Shown: positions 24,367-38,702, numbered from the stretch's first letter. The stretch: 58,346 nt of DNA from Trichoplax sp. H2 (GCA_003344405.1 NOWV01000301.1:1-58346), one strand, 5' to 3'. Program-made: numbers and translations. Notes: generated by a model from the letters alone, not told the origin.

Positions 24367-26901
24367 TTAATTATTGTCAACGTCAACGACGTTGTTTTGA
24401 AATTCGCCTTCAACGTTACCTTTAGGGCTGTAATATGCGACAACAACGGTTTTACTATTCTTTTTCGACACTCCAATTCCAATTTCTTTGCTACCAGACC
24501 AAATCATTTGCGTGAATTTGGCAGCTTTGCTTTTGTAGCCAGGAAGTGTAAAGTCGTACTCTTCCTTTTGGTTATAGAAATCGTCAGCTACTTTCTTGCC
24601 TGAAATCTCAGGGACAGTTTTCTTAAAGGAAAATATTCCCATACTATCTCCAACATCATTATCTTCATCATTTCGAATAACCTTGCCTTCCTGGGCAATA
24701 TTATCAGTCCACGTCTTCGCTTTGTCTGCTAAGTCATTACACCAAGATAATGCTGACGATCCATGCATACGACGATATTTGTTATGTGCTTTGAAACAAT
24801 CTTTTTGTAACTTGTCCAATTCACCATCTAATTTAAAATGAATACGAGAAGGCGATTAGGGAAGTTTAGATTCGAATAAAAAAGAGTAAAAAATGGTCAT
24901 TTTAATGATATTTCTATTGTAATGAAGAACAGTAAGCATCTATCTAGCTTGAACTATTAACAGATGTGATTTTAAATGAACTAAATTAAGTTACTACAGA
25001 TTAATGACATAAGTCATACCATCTATCTCATTTCTATCACATTACTACATAGGTGAAAGAAAAAAAGAATGACATCTCGTCAAGGTAGTAACAATTATCG
25101 CCATTTACCTGGATCGGCTACTTCTTCGTCAGTTATGCTCTCATCAACAACTTTTACATTCGTTTCAAATTCTCCTTCCTTGTTGCCGCGAGGTGAATAC
25201 AGTGCTACAATGATCGATTGACCATCAGGGGTACATTGATGAGCGATACCGATCTTTTCTGTAGATGCCCAAACAAGCTGACTAAAGTGTTGAGCACTAT
25301 TAATAAATCCAGGTAATTCAAAGTTGTAGAGGTCTTTTTCATTGTACCACATTCTCGCGATCATATCTCCTGAAACGCCATCATCATTGCCATCACTTTC
25401 AACTAAGTACATGGCTAAGCTTTCACCGTATTCATCTACGGGAGTAGTTTTGATGCTTTCTTCATCAATAAGGTCGTTAGCTTTTTGTTGAGCTTTGGCC
25501 GCCAACTCGGTCGACCAAGCTAATGGTTCAGACTTATGTTTGGTACGATACTCATTTATTTCTATCAAGAAATCGTTCTTGAATCCTGTCAATTCGGTAT
25601 CTAAACAAAATAGATAGCAATTCCCGGAGTTAATTTAAGAGATGATTAAATCCGTATACTAGCGCTACCAGCAGCAACAAGAGTATTGCAATGGATCAAT
25701 TTTGTATTGTATAATATATATGTATAACTATCAGTATAATACTCAGTTACCAAATAAATAGATCATAAGATTTTGTTAATATTATTATAAAAGTGAAAAT
25801 GATATAAAAGTATATTATGATTGTGTACTACGTAGTAGAAAGATGATTTTCGCTACCAGCATTATTATTACAACTAGTAAGTCTACAAAAGATATTGTAA
25901 TTACGCTAATAAATAACAAGCAAAACAGTTAATAAAAATTTCACTAAGCATTCAAATAATATGAAAACGCGTTTTTCACTCCATTAATTTGATCAGCTGT
26001 ATATCTACCTAAATTTCAGTTTACAGTCAATTAGCCGTAAGCGCGTATCTTAACAATTTATATTATTCAACGTGCCTAAACTTACTATCTATACAGCGCT
26101 GTAAATATATTTATTATTTATTTTTTTTCCCCCAATAGCTTACGAAATTACTACAATTGTTTTCGTCATTATTGATGAAGAAATCTTACCTGGTACATTA
26201 AGCGTGGCTGCGATAACGCCTGCTTCTGATTGACTATCAGCTTTATCGGCTTCATTAGATACTTCTTGCTCGTTACTTTCTGCAGCTGCAACCGATCCTT
26301 TTCCTACAGATTTTACTTCTTCCGCAGCCTCATTACTTTGTTCTTGGGCTGTCTCTTGCGCCGTCTCTTGCGCTGTGTCTTGGGCCGTCTCTAGGGCCGT
26401 CTCTTGGGCTGCCTCTTGCGTTGTCTCTTGTGTCGTCTCTGGTGTTGCTTCTTCTTTCACACTAACAGAATCTTGTTTTTCAGAAGTTGCTACAGATTCT
26501 TCTGCGGCAGGAGCGTCTGTAGTTGACTTATTATCGGTAGTATCTTCCTTGGCCTGTTCTGTCGGTACTTCGTTGGTTTCTTCTTCCTTTACCTCTTCCT
26601 TGACTTCTTCTGCAATAGTCGGTTCTGCTGTTGTTTCTACCGGCTCTTCTTTCTGTTCTTCAGGTGATTGCTGTTGAGTTTCGGCTACCTCTTCTTTTTT
26701 CTCTTCAGGAGGAGGAGGAGGTGATTCCGCTTTCTTAACTTCTTCCACCGGTTTAACTTCTTCTTTAGGTGGTTCTTTAACGGGTACTGAATTGGATGCC
26801 TGTGGCTTGACTGGCTCTTCAGTTTTTTTCGGTGCCGCTTGTGGCTGGCGCCCTTGTTGAGCAGCCGATACATTGGTCGCTTTGGAATCGCCACAACCCA
26901 T
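24367..26901 (-). CDS. N-acylated acidic protein with two GAPR-1-like CAP domains
   Basis: Three minus-strand exons, 26190-26901, 25109-25600 and 24367-24827, joined at phase 1 each time, give 554 residues. The start is set at MGCGDSK, a myristoylation/palmitoylation-type N-terminus; an in-frame Met eight residues earlier is possible but would bury it. Residues about 20-235 are low complexity, rich in Glu, Ala, Thr, Pro and Gln, with ETAQ/ETTQ repeats. Residues about 243-390 and 402-550 are two CAP domains of the intracellular GLIPR2/GAPR-1 type; each carries INEYR- or HNKYR-like helix 1, LAWS/LSWC, a QLVW or QMIW block, and ends YSPRGNKEGEF or YSPKGNVEGEF. GAPR-1 binds Golgi membranes and inhibits autophagy through Beclin 1; a tandem membrane-anchored version would be bivalent, which is inference. 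The second CAP has lost the cavity residues (see findings). Each CAP is a single exon, fitting internal duplication. Confidence 0.88.
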
Positions 26902-29900
26902 ATTTACCTGTGTATAATCAGACAAGCAAAAACTACATCAGTTAGGGGCCGGTTGATACTGTATGGAAAATATCAACAATGTGATACAGGCTCATCAGGG
27001 GAAAGTATACAAAATTAGCTAGACTAAATAGCCGATGACTGATGGACTCCAATATCACTTTGAAATCATTCACTATCAAAATCGAATTTATTTTTCTTTA
27101 AATGATAAAATTTATGATGGAAATTTGATATACTGTACGTGTCATGAACAGATTCAAGTCTAACTCAAGTTTCCACAATATCGGTTAGAAAGAAAACGTT
27201 TCATGACTTCAAATGAATGCCAGACAAATCATTCTAAACTTCTAGACTTCATTGATTACATAGGGTTACTGTATAATCAATTCTTCTTTTTTTTTAACTG
27301 TAATGATCGATTTTTGGGGTATTTCTTTCTTCAAGTCGTTGCTATTTTATTAAAAGTATCTATACTACGAGATAAGTATAGTTGAATATCCATTATCAAT
27401 TATCACTGACGACTTGCTATCTAAAACTTCGAGATGATCACGTATTTTATTCTACCAATGGATCGATATTGATCCATGTTCATCTACAAGTATAACTCGC
27501 TATCAGACTATCTAATGGAGTGGATCAAAACTGGGGAAAAAATCCATTAAATACTATCCACCGTTAGTAGAAGTCAATCTCTAGTCAGTAAGTATGCTAG
27601 TAGCGCATTTTAATCACATAGGCATCGAGTAAATTACAAATCAGGTTATCACGCTAATGTCGACTGGATGTTGACGATAAAAATCCATTCCCTTCAAAAA
27701 AGACGGCCTGACTTTTTCATCATCGTTATCATCGGCCCCAATAAACAAACTATCGTATCTAATCTAGTTTCAATGTGCATTTTTAGCCTTTTATCCTCCA
27801 CTTACTGTTATCAATTTTCAAATAGGCCACTAGTAACTTCCAAGATGGAACAAATTGCAATTTAAGCAAAGTCTTTTTCCACTTTTTTTTTTTCTAGACG
27901 TCTTGCTAGTGATGCTTCTTCTTTTTAATATGGAAAAGTAGCTGTGTCACTGATCTAAATTCAATGGTTTCATCAAGTGTTTGTATTCCTATCACTCGGT
28001 TGCTATGCTAGCAACAAACAAACTATTGTCTAACTTGGTTGGTCAAGTTTCACGTGATTGACCGACGTTAACAACGCATAGAGTGGTTGGAAAGGGAGGA
28101 AAGATGATTTGCATTTTGTCTAAGCCTTGTTACTATACAATAATCTCTTGCTTTTCGCTAAGCATGGAGGCCTATTCGATCCATTTTAAATCAATTATTG
28201 ACGCATCAGTGAGTCAATGGATATGATCAACAGTAATGACTCCTTCTATAGCCTATTATGATAGCCGTAATTATTATTTTAACTACTTATTGTTGTCGTT
28301 TTCTTCGATGCCATTGCTCTCCACTTGATACAACAGTTGTAAGCCAATAGTGGGGTAAGTCTTCTACACTAGGATAGTAGTCAATGGCGATGGCTTAGAT
28401 TTCGTCGGGGTCTGGCCTATACAAATACAACCTCTTCGATGAGCCCTACCCCTGCGGCAAATAGATGACGAACAGAGTTATTTTTATATCATCGACGTAA
28501 AAGGCAAGACAATCACCTCCTCAATTGGATTGCATTCTGTAGACTACTAGGTAGAAAATGACTCTACAGATGAGGCAAACAATCCATTTACAACTTCATA
28601 AATTCATCGTAATCAGCGAGAAAATGCGCAATAGAATGGATCACATTCAACGACTTATTTCCTATCTTGACATACAGATAGTAACAGACATTTTTACGGG
28701 AGAATCATGCCGTATAATAACTCATACAGTATAGCGTTCTGTTTTTCAATCAACATAAACAAGGTTGTCTTTTTTTTTTTCCATCATTCGTGGATACCGT
28801 TTGTCATGAGACAACGATTCTTTCTATAAAAATTGATCAAAACTTGAAAGAACATCAAAAATTAATCCTTTTTCAACCTTGACAATCATTTAATTTTTAA
28901 ACTGTATAATTTCTCTTCGGAACAGAATGCTCAATCAATTAAAATGGCCGTTATGTTGAAACCATTTTATCCCACGATAGAAATAATCAATACAATCCAT
29001 AATATATGTTGTTGGTCATTGTACTGTATATTCCTGAGAGTCTACGTCGACGTAGTAACCTCGATTATCTTTGAAGCAGAATGATAAAATACGATGATCC
29101 ATCATGTAATCATTTGGATAACAACAACGACAAAAGAGTTTCCATGTATCTTTCTGAAACGAATTAATTAAAATTGTAATTAACTGATTAAAGGGCATAC
29201 TGTAATTAATAATGAGTCATTTCTTCTTCATTATAACACGATATTTCAGTCAGTTAATTCACCGGTCTATTTACCATCACTAAAAAATAGCCAACAATAA
29301 TTTCCTATCAATCCATCCGCTACTTTTGATTAATTACTCAAAGTAATAAACCTTGATACTACAATATAAGGGCATTCAATAAAATGGTGATTTATTATCC
29401 ATATATGTGACGTATGAATTCATCTTGGAAAGGTCGAAGACATCGATTAGGTTCGATTAGACCACAAAGCTTACACTATAGCAAACTGTGTGAACAATTT
29501 CACACCAAAAGGAATTATAAAAATTGACACTCTACTACACCGGATAGACAGAACTCGTATCGCTATTTCGTACGACTTGCTTTTACGTTAGTTGATATTT
29601 GCTTCTAATGATACATACTAATACCGTTGATAATTGATCGATTCTATGCAAACTGACACTGATTTGGGTCTAGTAGCAAATAAAATGTCTTATAAGAATG
29701 GCTATTGCTTCATGGTTACATTTCCAGCCTTAATCGTAATGTAGCTCCTTCATTTCTATATTAATGATTAATAACTCAATAACTATTAATATTCCAAGTA
29801 CAACTATCCTAATGCTAATTCATAATCACTGTATACACTTAGGGAATGATATGATGACTAACCTATTAGTTAGCCTACTGCTAATGCATCACTAGGGATC

Positions 29901-32900
29901 TCCGCCAAATACGTAACTAGGTATCACTATAGCAACGGATAATTTATAGTACCCCCTTAAAAAGTAAATAATAGACAACTTGATTGCTTTGGTAATTTTG
30001 CCATACTGAACTACGAATTTTTAAGGTCATCCAAAATAAGTTTACGACAGATTATAAACTTGTAGTAAATAATAAGCAATCGACAACGGTAAGTTTCTTA
30101 CAAGACTTCAAGTACTGTACATCGTAGCCTATTGCTTTCATTATGATGAATGGCTTAAAGCTATATTAAATTTGTTACTACAAGTAGCTATTTCAATACA
30201 TTGCCCTATTCTAATGGATAAATAATAATAAAACATAAAGATCATATCCTATCGAGTTATAGTATTACTAAAAAAAGTTATCATAAATCGATCTAGCACA
30301 TTTATGACTGCTCGTAATACCATAATCTTCTCGTAGAAACCTGGATACAATTTTAAACACATATATGTGGATATTGGTCATGTGTAAAAACATTCTTGTC
30401 ATGGCAGGCCGTTTACGTTATATAAGCAAGTGAAAAGATTACAATCCCTTCATCATGTTGCATTCCCTTCTTAACTACTCATTATTTATCGCATCAGTTC
30501 TTCATAACAAATAATAGCGAGAATAGGACATTGCGTATTCTGTGAGTGGAGAGATTATATTGCAAATAAGTTGGCTGGTATGGCCTCACTACATATTCAA
30601 AATTACTTACGCGTAGATATTATATGATGTACAGAAATACTTTTGTTAAAAAATATTACAGGGCAGCGTTGCATCTAATTTTATTAAGAGATTTAAATTA
30701 GCTGAGAATACATACTGGCTTCTTCTCTCAGGCGTTAAAAGTTATTACTATTGGAGAAGGCTTATATTTATTATCGGCATGTAACGACAATTCATTATAT
30801 TCTAACTCAAAAATTAAATCACAACTTTATTTAGAAAGTATTCTATAACAATGTTATGTTAAATACTATACTTATAGGAAGGTTAGTTTGGTATGTAGCT
30901 ATGAGGACTTTCATCAATGGTTTCACAAAATACTATATAATCAATTGTAATCTAGTCGACTCACAATTTATGATTTTCAGTTCTGTTGTCATTAGTCCAT
31001 AATTAATACAGATTAAGGCTAGAAAAATATAAATAAGAATAAAAATAAATTCTAGGAGTCACAATGACTAAGCATAGCAACATATTCACTATATTTATTT
31101 AAGAAGGTATAACATCAACATGATAATATAACTGGTAACAATTTATCAATCAATTCCTTAGCACCATCATTATTGGTTGTTTTATAACAGTTATTAAATG
31201 CAAACAGTAATACAATAATTTCACCATTGATGATTTGATTCATTAAGCTGTAGACAATGCAACCATTAATATTCTACTAACCTAAGCAAGCACCGTGAGT
31301 AGTATAACTATTATAGATTATCATTTCGCTCTGAAATTTTTCCTATACTGTATGATACCGGGGTAGGTAATGTATAATGCCGAACTGCAAACCTTAAACT
31401 ACCAAAACTCATACACAAAATAGTAATATTCTATAAAATTGGTTAATGCTTAATTTGTTATTTCAAGTAATAGCTTTACCGATCTATAGCATACTATTGT
31501 ACCTAATTCTAGCAATTTGACATTGTAATTGACCTTCTATTAGTCTATAATACCTGAAAGTTAATAATCAAATAACGATTGATTTTAATAATCGAAATTG
31601 GGTTTCCTATTGTGTTACCATGGTGACCAATTATTTACTCTACTACATTAATGCGGATCGATTGCCTGCTAGAAGTTTGTGTCGAAATTGTTAATTATGT
31701 CAATTAAGTAATAGTTAACTAGAAGAAAAGGTACCATGTTGCAAATTTATCACTGTTCTTTCAATTACTGTAAAATTGATCCAACTATGATATGTACTGT
31801 ATAGTCTAATTGATTCTTGATTAGTTACTCATTCTCCATATTCTGCGCTGCATAAACGATATGCTAAAAACTCTAATAAACAGTTATACTATATAATTAA
31901 TAACTTATCTGTACTTTTAGCATATAATGATAACAGGTAAGACGATGATCACTGTTACATCCTACTCAACAAAGTAATCATAGTTTTTGAGCTCATATTT
32001 TCATTTCAGTAAATCTCAATAGTAAATTTAGCCGAATCTAAAATGCAATATTCATATCAAGTACAAAAACTAAACAGCAAGAGCTTCAATCCGAGAAATA
32101 CAATTATCAGCGTTTACTTTTATTTCTTCAGCATGATTTTCTAAAGTTAATTGGCTATTAAGACTTTTGAACTTACCGTATGAAAAAGTGATCTTATTCA
32201 GCTAGTTTGCCTAAAAGCTTAACGAGAAATATCGTAGAGTTAAGAACTATCGATAATAGCTATGATATTTAGTAAAAATGAAGAGAGTAAATGTCAAATA
32301 GTGACCAATCTGCAGGTGAATAAAATCAATGAATAAGGATAATTAAGAAGTAACTATGTGTTAAAGTTCGTTTTTAAAATCTGACCTAATAACTCCGCCA
32401 TTCGGCAATTAGAAGAAACGATATGCGAGTTAATAACAAGATTTATCTAATTTTTAAATAATATTATCTTAAATCTAAGTGCAGGCAAATCCAGTCTAAA
32501 TCTGATGAGATCATTTTAAATACATAGCAACGTCTTAGATTCTAAGATTATAAGGAAAATGATAGTAAGATTAGTACCGTAGGAAGGAATATTAGTTAAA
32601 GTTGCGTTGTGAAGAAATTAACAACATAGTCCAACATATTTCTGTTCAAAATAAACCATTGTTGATTATTCATTTTATAACTCTGGTATAATTGCAGCTA
32701 CTATTGCTATGAACTATTTTACTAATCAACCTGTCTATCAAGCAGTTATCTAGGTAAAGTAGTTTGCTAGTTGTGGATTATCAGTCAATACTTACATTAT
32801 GTAATTAATCACTAATATCAATTCTTATTGAGCATACAATTTAGGATCATTAATGAATACGTACGTATACATACGATACCCTATTTAATTTCTGTTGGCG

Positions 32901-34924
32901 AAGCTATATTTAAGAACACTTGTTACAATGTTTATAAGTATTCAATAATTCGAGAAATAGAGTTGAGTTCATCTTAAAATTTATTCACTTTCTAAGTAAT
33001 GATGGATTCCAATATTTCATCTTTGAATACTGCATCGTTATTTACATTTACATTATTAATTATTAACACATGAGTGTCTTGTCGATACATACTTTATGCA
33101 TTTACATAAACCTGTTTCGTTGATACAGTTATACTGTATGATGTGGCTAATTCTTATCGCTGTGTGCGGTTACATTTTTACAAGATAACATGTACTAATG
33201 TACAAATATATAGTAAGGTCACCACATTCGAAATTTATTACAATTACTGCCCATATATATATATTACAAATGACAAATGAATAACTAAAATTTGCATGAC
33301 AGGCAGTCAATTTACATGGAACTTAAACACTAATGCACGCACGCCATGTAGCATGGTCTAGTAAACATACAATACATATACGTATATATATCAAGATAGT
33401 GTAAGTTTTACATTTAGTGAACGAGATTCATGTAATCTTGTGTTGATTTGTACAAATGTTAAACGCAAAAAGTTAACGGAAGATTAAACAGCTATGTAAA
33501 GGTGATTACAAAAGTTTTTAGAACAAAAAGCAAACATTATCCAAATATTTATATGGGGAAACGATCGAATAAGTTGAAATCACTGAGGTTCAGTTGAACA
33601 AATCTGAAATGATAGCCGTTGTATTTACAGAAATTGGTATCATAATTTTATACAGTATTTGCGAATATCCTAAATAATATAATCGCAATGTACGAAACAT
33701 GCAAATACTGGATCCCTTGATTTGTATTCCATTTGCATATCGCTATATCGTCTATACTGGCATATGCATAATTCCGAAAATACAGTATACATTTTATATG
33801 AATACACATATTCCTTGTTATAGTTAACTAAACATAGAAGAATACTGCCGCACAAGTAATACTTTTTCACTATTTACAGGTCTTAATCGTGGCAAGGTCT
33901 ACGCAATTCGATATCATATTCAGTTTTACGTATTCCGTATTAAATGCAAGAAAAGATTTATAAAACGAACATTTAATAACTTACCTTATGGTAAATAATA
34001 TGCTATATACAATAACTCAAGTAAAATCAACACAACATAACGAATTATCTTCAATACAGTTATCTTCTTGCCTATCTTTCACCTGAATTACAACAATTTC
34101 TAGTACAGTTTCTATAATGCAGTAATATACTATGGACTTTCACGCTTTACATCGAGTAACTTTAAACGCGTACAGAGACATTCAAAGAAGGCATTATTAT
34201 ACACACACGTCATTCATCAACATTAATGTCGAATGGAAATCATATAATTACAGATCTCATGTGCCACATGATATTCAGGGGCACAATTTTCGACCATTTG
34301 CAAGTCCAGTTACGCTAGAAATCGAATACTGTACTGTATGTACTTTTATGCATCATATCTCTAATCTGGATACTTTTCTGACAGGATGACATAATGAAAG
34401 ATCAAACTATACGTAAGAAACCCTTCACCATGCGCAACGTTGGAAACAATTGTTTGCAAGACAATTTCTATACCCCGAAATTCATTACTGAGGAAGGAAT
34501 TAAGACTTTGATCTTGGCACTTCATATAAAAAGAATGCTCATGAATTGTCGTGTTTCTCAGTAAAAGTTACATATATTTGCAACAATGAAGAGCACTAAC
34601 GTGCGCAAATATTTCGTATCATTGGTGAAGTGTTATACTGTACACTTTGAGATTAATTCTATTTAGCTATATATATTTATATTAACAGGTACTGCATACA
34701 AAACAGATTTCGGCGATAACAAAAAGTCTTGATACAACCAATAATACATTGAAATATATATTTTACATCAGTCTGGTGGTATTTCTTATAATTTTTCTAG
34801 TATCTCAGAGTATACGATGTCGACATTGCCTTATCATCCCCCAATTGATAAAATCTTACAGACATGTAAGTGAACATGTAACGGAATAGGAAACCACATC
34901 AAGAAAATATCATTCATTTAGCAA
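26902..34924. other. 8-kb region without a recognisable gene
   Basis: Between the 5' end of the double-CAP gene and the 3' end of CDK12/13, both on the minus strand. The first few hundred bases should hold the CAP gene promoter; a single TACTGTACG word lies near 27131. Beyond that I see AT-rich sequence, short poly-T runs (27285, 27885, 28770), a small AT microsatellite near 33255, and short open frames without family resemblance, including 34132-34389 (+) just past the CDK12/13 stop. Nothing supports a gene, tRNA or mobile element, but long non-coding RNAs cannot be ruled out by eye. Confidence 0.5.
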
Positions 34925-37900
34925 TCAAAATTGACTGCCAGCTGAGCTCAAGTTGCTTCCGTAAGAAGAACTATGGCGAATGGTAGGACGTACTTGTTTA
35001 TCCTAAATAGTGAAATGACATTAAATATATTTCAATTTTGAGCTGAAGCTACTACAAAAGCCATTTTCTCTTCATGAATATTACACATACCGTACCATGT
35101 GGTGGAGGAGATTTAGGAACAGTAATACCTGAAGAAGGTATAACTCCTGGATTAGCTGGCTTCACTTGCGATCCAGTAATTGACTGGTTGCTACCTCTTG
35201 CTGAGTGCACTGTGAATTGTCTGCCACTTTCTAATGACGAATTATTCGTTGCTACAACTGATTTGTTACCTGATTGGGCCTCTAATCTTTCTTCCTTTCG
35301 TTTCTGTCTTTTTAAGTTTTTATACCATAATTCGTGGCAATCCTGACTTGGAAAACTAATAATAGAGGAAGATAACAAATTATCACGATACCATTAAAGT
35401 AAAATTACAACTATACGTTCAATATAGACTTTCGTTATTAACTTACTTTGGTAAATTTTGAGGGGTTGATGGAGCATCACGAATAAAGGGATGCTGTAAT
35501 GATTGTTCAGCGTTGTATCTCATTGAAGGATCAAGTATGAGCATGTATTGCATTAAATCGACAGCTAACTCGGGCAAGCTGCAAGAATACATTGGCAAGA
35601 TATTCGAAAGGAATCGAGCATGAGTATAGAATATGATAGCCGGTGATAATAAACATCTAAGCAAAGCATACTCATGAAATTCTTGTTCTAATCGTCTTTC
35701 ATATTTTCGTAATTTAAAGTTGTTATAGTAAGGAAGTTCAACTACAGAGGGCCAGTTTTCTGGACATGGCGTACCACATATTTGGCTATTTGGTACAATC
35801 ATGGTAAAGTAATATCACAATTAGATGTTGTCAATACGGATCAATATGTCATTGAACGATCACCTACCTAATTAAATCTAACTGATTAATTTCCGAATTT
35901 GCTTGAAATATTGGCTTTTTCGTAAAGAATTCACCCAAAATGCACCTTTTTGATCAAAAGAGTTGTATTTTTTTACCAAATTACCGTAAGTATTTATTAA
36001 CGTTGCCTAACATCATACATACCCGCAACTCCAAACATCAACGGAAGGTCCATAACGCTCTTCTCCAAGTAATAATTCTGGTGGACGATACCATAACGTT
36101 ATAACTTTATTTGTATACGGGCGACTATCGATGTGATAAAAAATAATGATACATAAAATGAGATCTTTTTCAACGAAGCTTATTTAGGAATGTAGCATCG
36201 ATAAGATCATTACCTTTTATCGTCCGGATTGTAGAATCTTGCCAGACCAAAATCAGCAATTTTAATTTGACCCCTTTGGGAATAAAAGCGGCCTTGATTA
36301 GTTTTATTGCCTACTTTAGGTGGAAAAGCTGTAACAGTATTGCCCCAAAAAAGTTCTTACTTATTATTCATTAGTAAATTGGAACATTTGATATCTCGAT
36401 GCAATAGCTGGCGCTTATGACAATAATTTAAGCCTTCCATGATTTGCCTCATAAACGATCTTATATGTTCCTCATCAAAAGTGACCAGACCAGATTCTAA
36501 CAGGCCCATTAGGTCATGATCCATATATTCAAATACTAGATAGAAAGCACCTATAGAGAGTACAATAGGTGGATTCTACGTTAATGAACTAGAGCTATTG
36601 ACTATCGCATATTATTCAGTATAATTCAATCTTACATCGATCAGTTTTAAAATTATTAGCGTCAACGTTTGAGACTATCCCTAACAGGTTCACGATACTT
36701 TGATGATTCAGTTGTTTAAGTATTTTGATTTCACGGACTGCAGTAATGGGAAATCCTTCTCTTTCATGATCCGTGCGGACTTTTTTCAAGGCAACTAGCT
36801 TATCTGGTAGTAAAAAAAAGAAAGCATGAGGTTGTATTAGGATTATTCTTTTCAAGATAGACACTTGTAGGATAAAATAGGATTGATATTACTGCAACAA
36901 TATCGAGTGAGTGATTTTATGATCTTTGTATCAGCTGTCTATTTCATAAGCAACGCTATCTTACGCTACAACGTGGTCAAACAAGTTACCAGTATCTTTA
37001 ATTTTAGCTTTGAAAACTTGACCATAAGTTCCTTCACCAATTTGCTTCAGAATATCAAATAATTCATAACAACCGCGGCCTTTAAATTCAAAGTCGTAGG
37101 GTGGGGGTGAGAGATCGTCACTGATAGAAGATAACGGTTCTACAGGAAGTGGTACAATGCTTAATCGATCTTTCTTGACCGTTTTACTTGCTTCATTTGG
37201 AGATGGAGGTAAAGGTGGCGGGATATCAGGTAATGGAGGTGGTTCCTCTTCGGGTGGTGGAGGTGGTGGTGGTGGTAGCGGCGGTGGTGGAGCAACGCTA
37301 GTCAATGCACTTGTAGAAGGTATTTTAGGCGTTGCTATGCTATTGGTCGATGGTATAGGCAGTTTGGTGGTAGAAGGAAGCGGTTGCTCTGGTGATTTCA
37401 ATTTTCGGCTTGGCTTATCATGGCTGATGGGAGATGCTTTCCTATGTTGAAGCTTTCTTGAAGAAGATTCGCTCTTATTACTGCCTTTGATATAGCGACC
37501 ATCTGCATCACTTGGGGGACTACGGTCAACATCGCTATCACTACCATAATCGTATGAATAATGACCACCTCGATCACTGGTACGCTTACTACTTGAAGAG
37601 GTTGCTGCTCCACGTCGATCATAAGACGATGTCCGATAATTAGTAGGAGAAGCTCGATAATTGGGTGGACTTCTATAGCTTGGTGAAGGGCTTCTACGAT
37701 TTCGATAGCTTGAATAGCGCCGACTACTTCTACTACTGCTACTATAATAAGGAGAACGTGAACGACTGCGTCGTCTTCTTGACGTAGAATTCCTATACCT
37801 AGAAGAATGATAGGATCGATCGTGGCTATGCTCTCGACGTCGACTCCTATAAGGTGATCGTGATCGATCCCTTGGTGAATAAGCTCTTCTACTTCGACGT

Positions 37901-38109
37901 GGCGAAGAATAATAATCTGAACTATGAGAGCGACGGTAGTCTCGCTTGCCTCGATTAGAATCGGAAGTACTGCTATCAGTGCATTCACCTGATGAAATAT
38001 CTTCGTAATAAGGATCATTTAACATGTCTTTATCAGCTTCATCGTTGCGTTTTTTCCTCTTTCTTTCATCATTTCGTTTCTCACTGGAATCCTCCGACGG
38101 TTGGCCCAT
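34925..38109 (-). CDS. CDK12: Cyclin-dependent kinase 12/13, RNA polymerase II CTD kinase
   Basis: Ten minus-strand exons, 36990-38109, 36636-36803, 36361-36550, 36214-36273, 36023-36124, 35868-35945, 35672-35785, 35447-35578, 35091-35346 and 34925-35002, give 765 residues. The N-terminal 350 residues hold an Arg/Ser-rich region (about 50-190) and a proline-rich run (about 270-310), as in CDK12/13, which sit in nuclear speckles. The kinase domain has GEGTYGQV at 358-365, the PITAIRE-class helix as [30 protein letters not shown] and [15 protein letters not shown]. After the domain comes QDCHELW and a basic stretch, the CDK12/13 C-terminal extension that contacts ATP. CDK12/13 with cyclin K phosphorylate the Pol II CTD during elongation. 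One gene here probably represents both vertebrate paralogues, and it is half the vertebrate length. An in-frame upstream Met at 38181 exists; [11 protein letters not shown] is the preferred start. Confidence 0.93.
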
Positions 38110-38367
38110 TCTACCTTCTTGAAGGATAAAATGGAGAATGAGGATGCTGAAAATGTTCAACTTTTCACTGTTAGAGCGCATGCGTAGTTTAGTTCAGCAC
38201 GCAAGGCCTCATAGCTCAACCAGAGCTGTCCTGGACTCTATTGTGTCTGTGTCTGGCCAGTAAGGTTTGGTAGAAAATGCTATGGCGTACAGTCCTGTAT
38301 GGCACATTCTATAGTCTATACTATGCAAAATCATTGCAGGACTCTTTTAACAGCAAAACCCCCTCGA

Positions 38368-38398
38368 GTACGGTTCGGTACGGTTCGGTACGGTACGT
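38368..38398. repeat. Short GTACGGTTCG tandem array
   Basis: Three near-identical units of GTACGGTTCG ending in GTACGGTACG. It sits about 260 bases upstream of the CDK12/13 start codon and resembles the GTACCGTACC part of the cluster at 14410. Confidence 0.75.
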
Positions 38399-38702
38399 AG
38401 CTTTGACTTGCTCGTACTGCACACGTGCAGACAACGAGGTATACAGTACATTAAAATATCAATCTCCAAATCTTTCCAATTTTGGCTCGTGAACATCGAG
38501 ATTTCTTGTATCTCTATGGGCTCTTTACTATTTTAAGATACATATCATGCTTATTATTCCATGTATGTTACTTTAAAGCCAGGCATACACCAAAATTGCA
38601 AGTTTAATAGCAAGCAACTTTGCAAAATGATGTTTTGACCCAGTTGCACTGGCAAGGGGGCAGTCAGCAAACAACCGCTACACTAGAGACCACACCATAC
38701 AC

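Noticed and set aside
26375-26894. Ser/Val-rich plus-strand frame and Lys-rich minus-strand frame
   Set aside because: Both are shadows of the low-complexity first exon of the double-CAP gene.
34132-34389. 85-codon plus-strand frame just past the CDK12/13 stop
   Set aside because: Antisense to the probable CDK12/13 3' UTR, and no recognisable domain.
37398-38018. 206-codon minus-strand frame rich in Ile and Val
   Set aside because: It is a shifted reading of the Arg/Ser-rich CDK12/13 exon 1.
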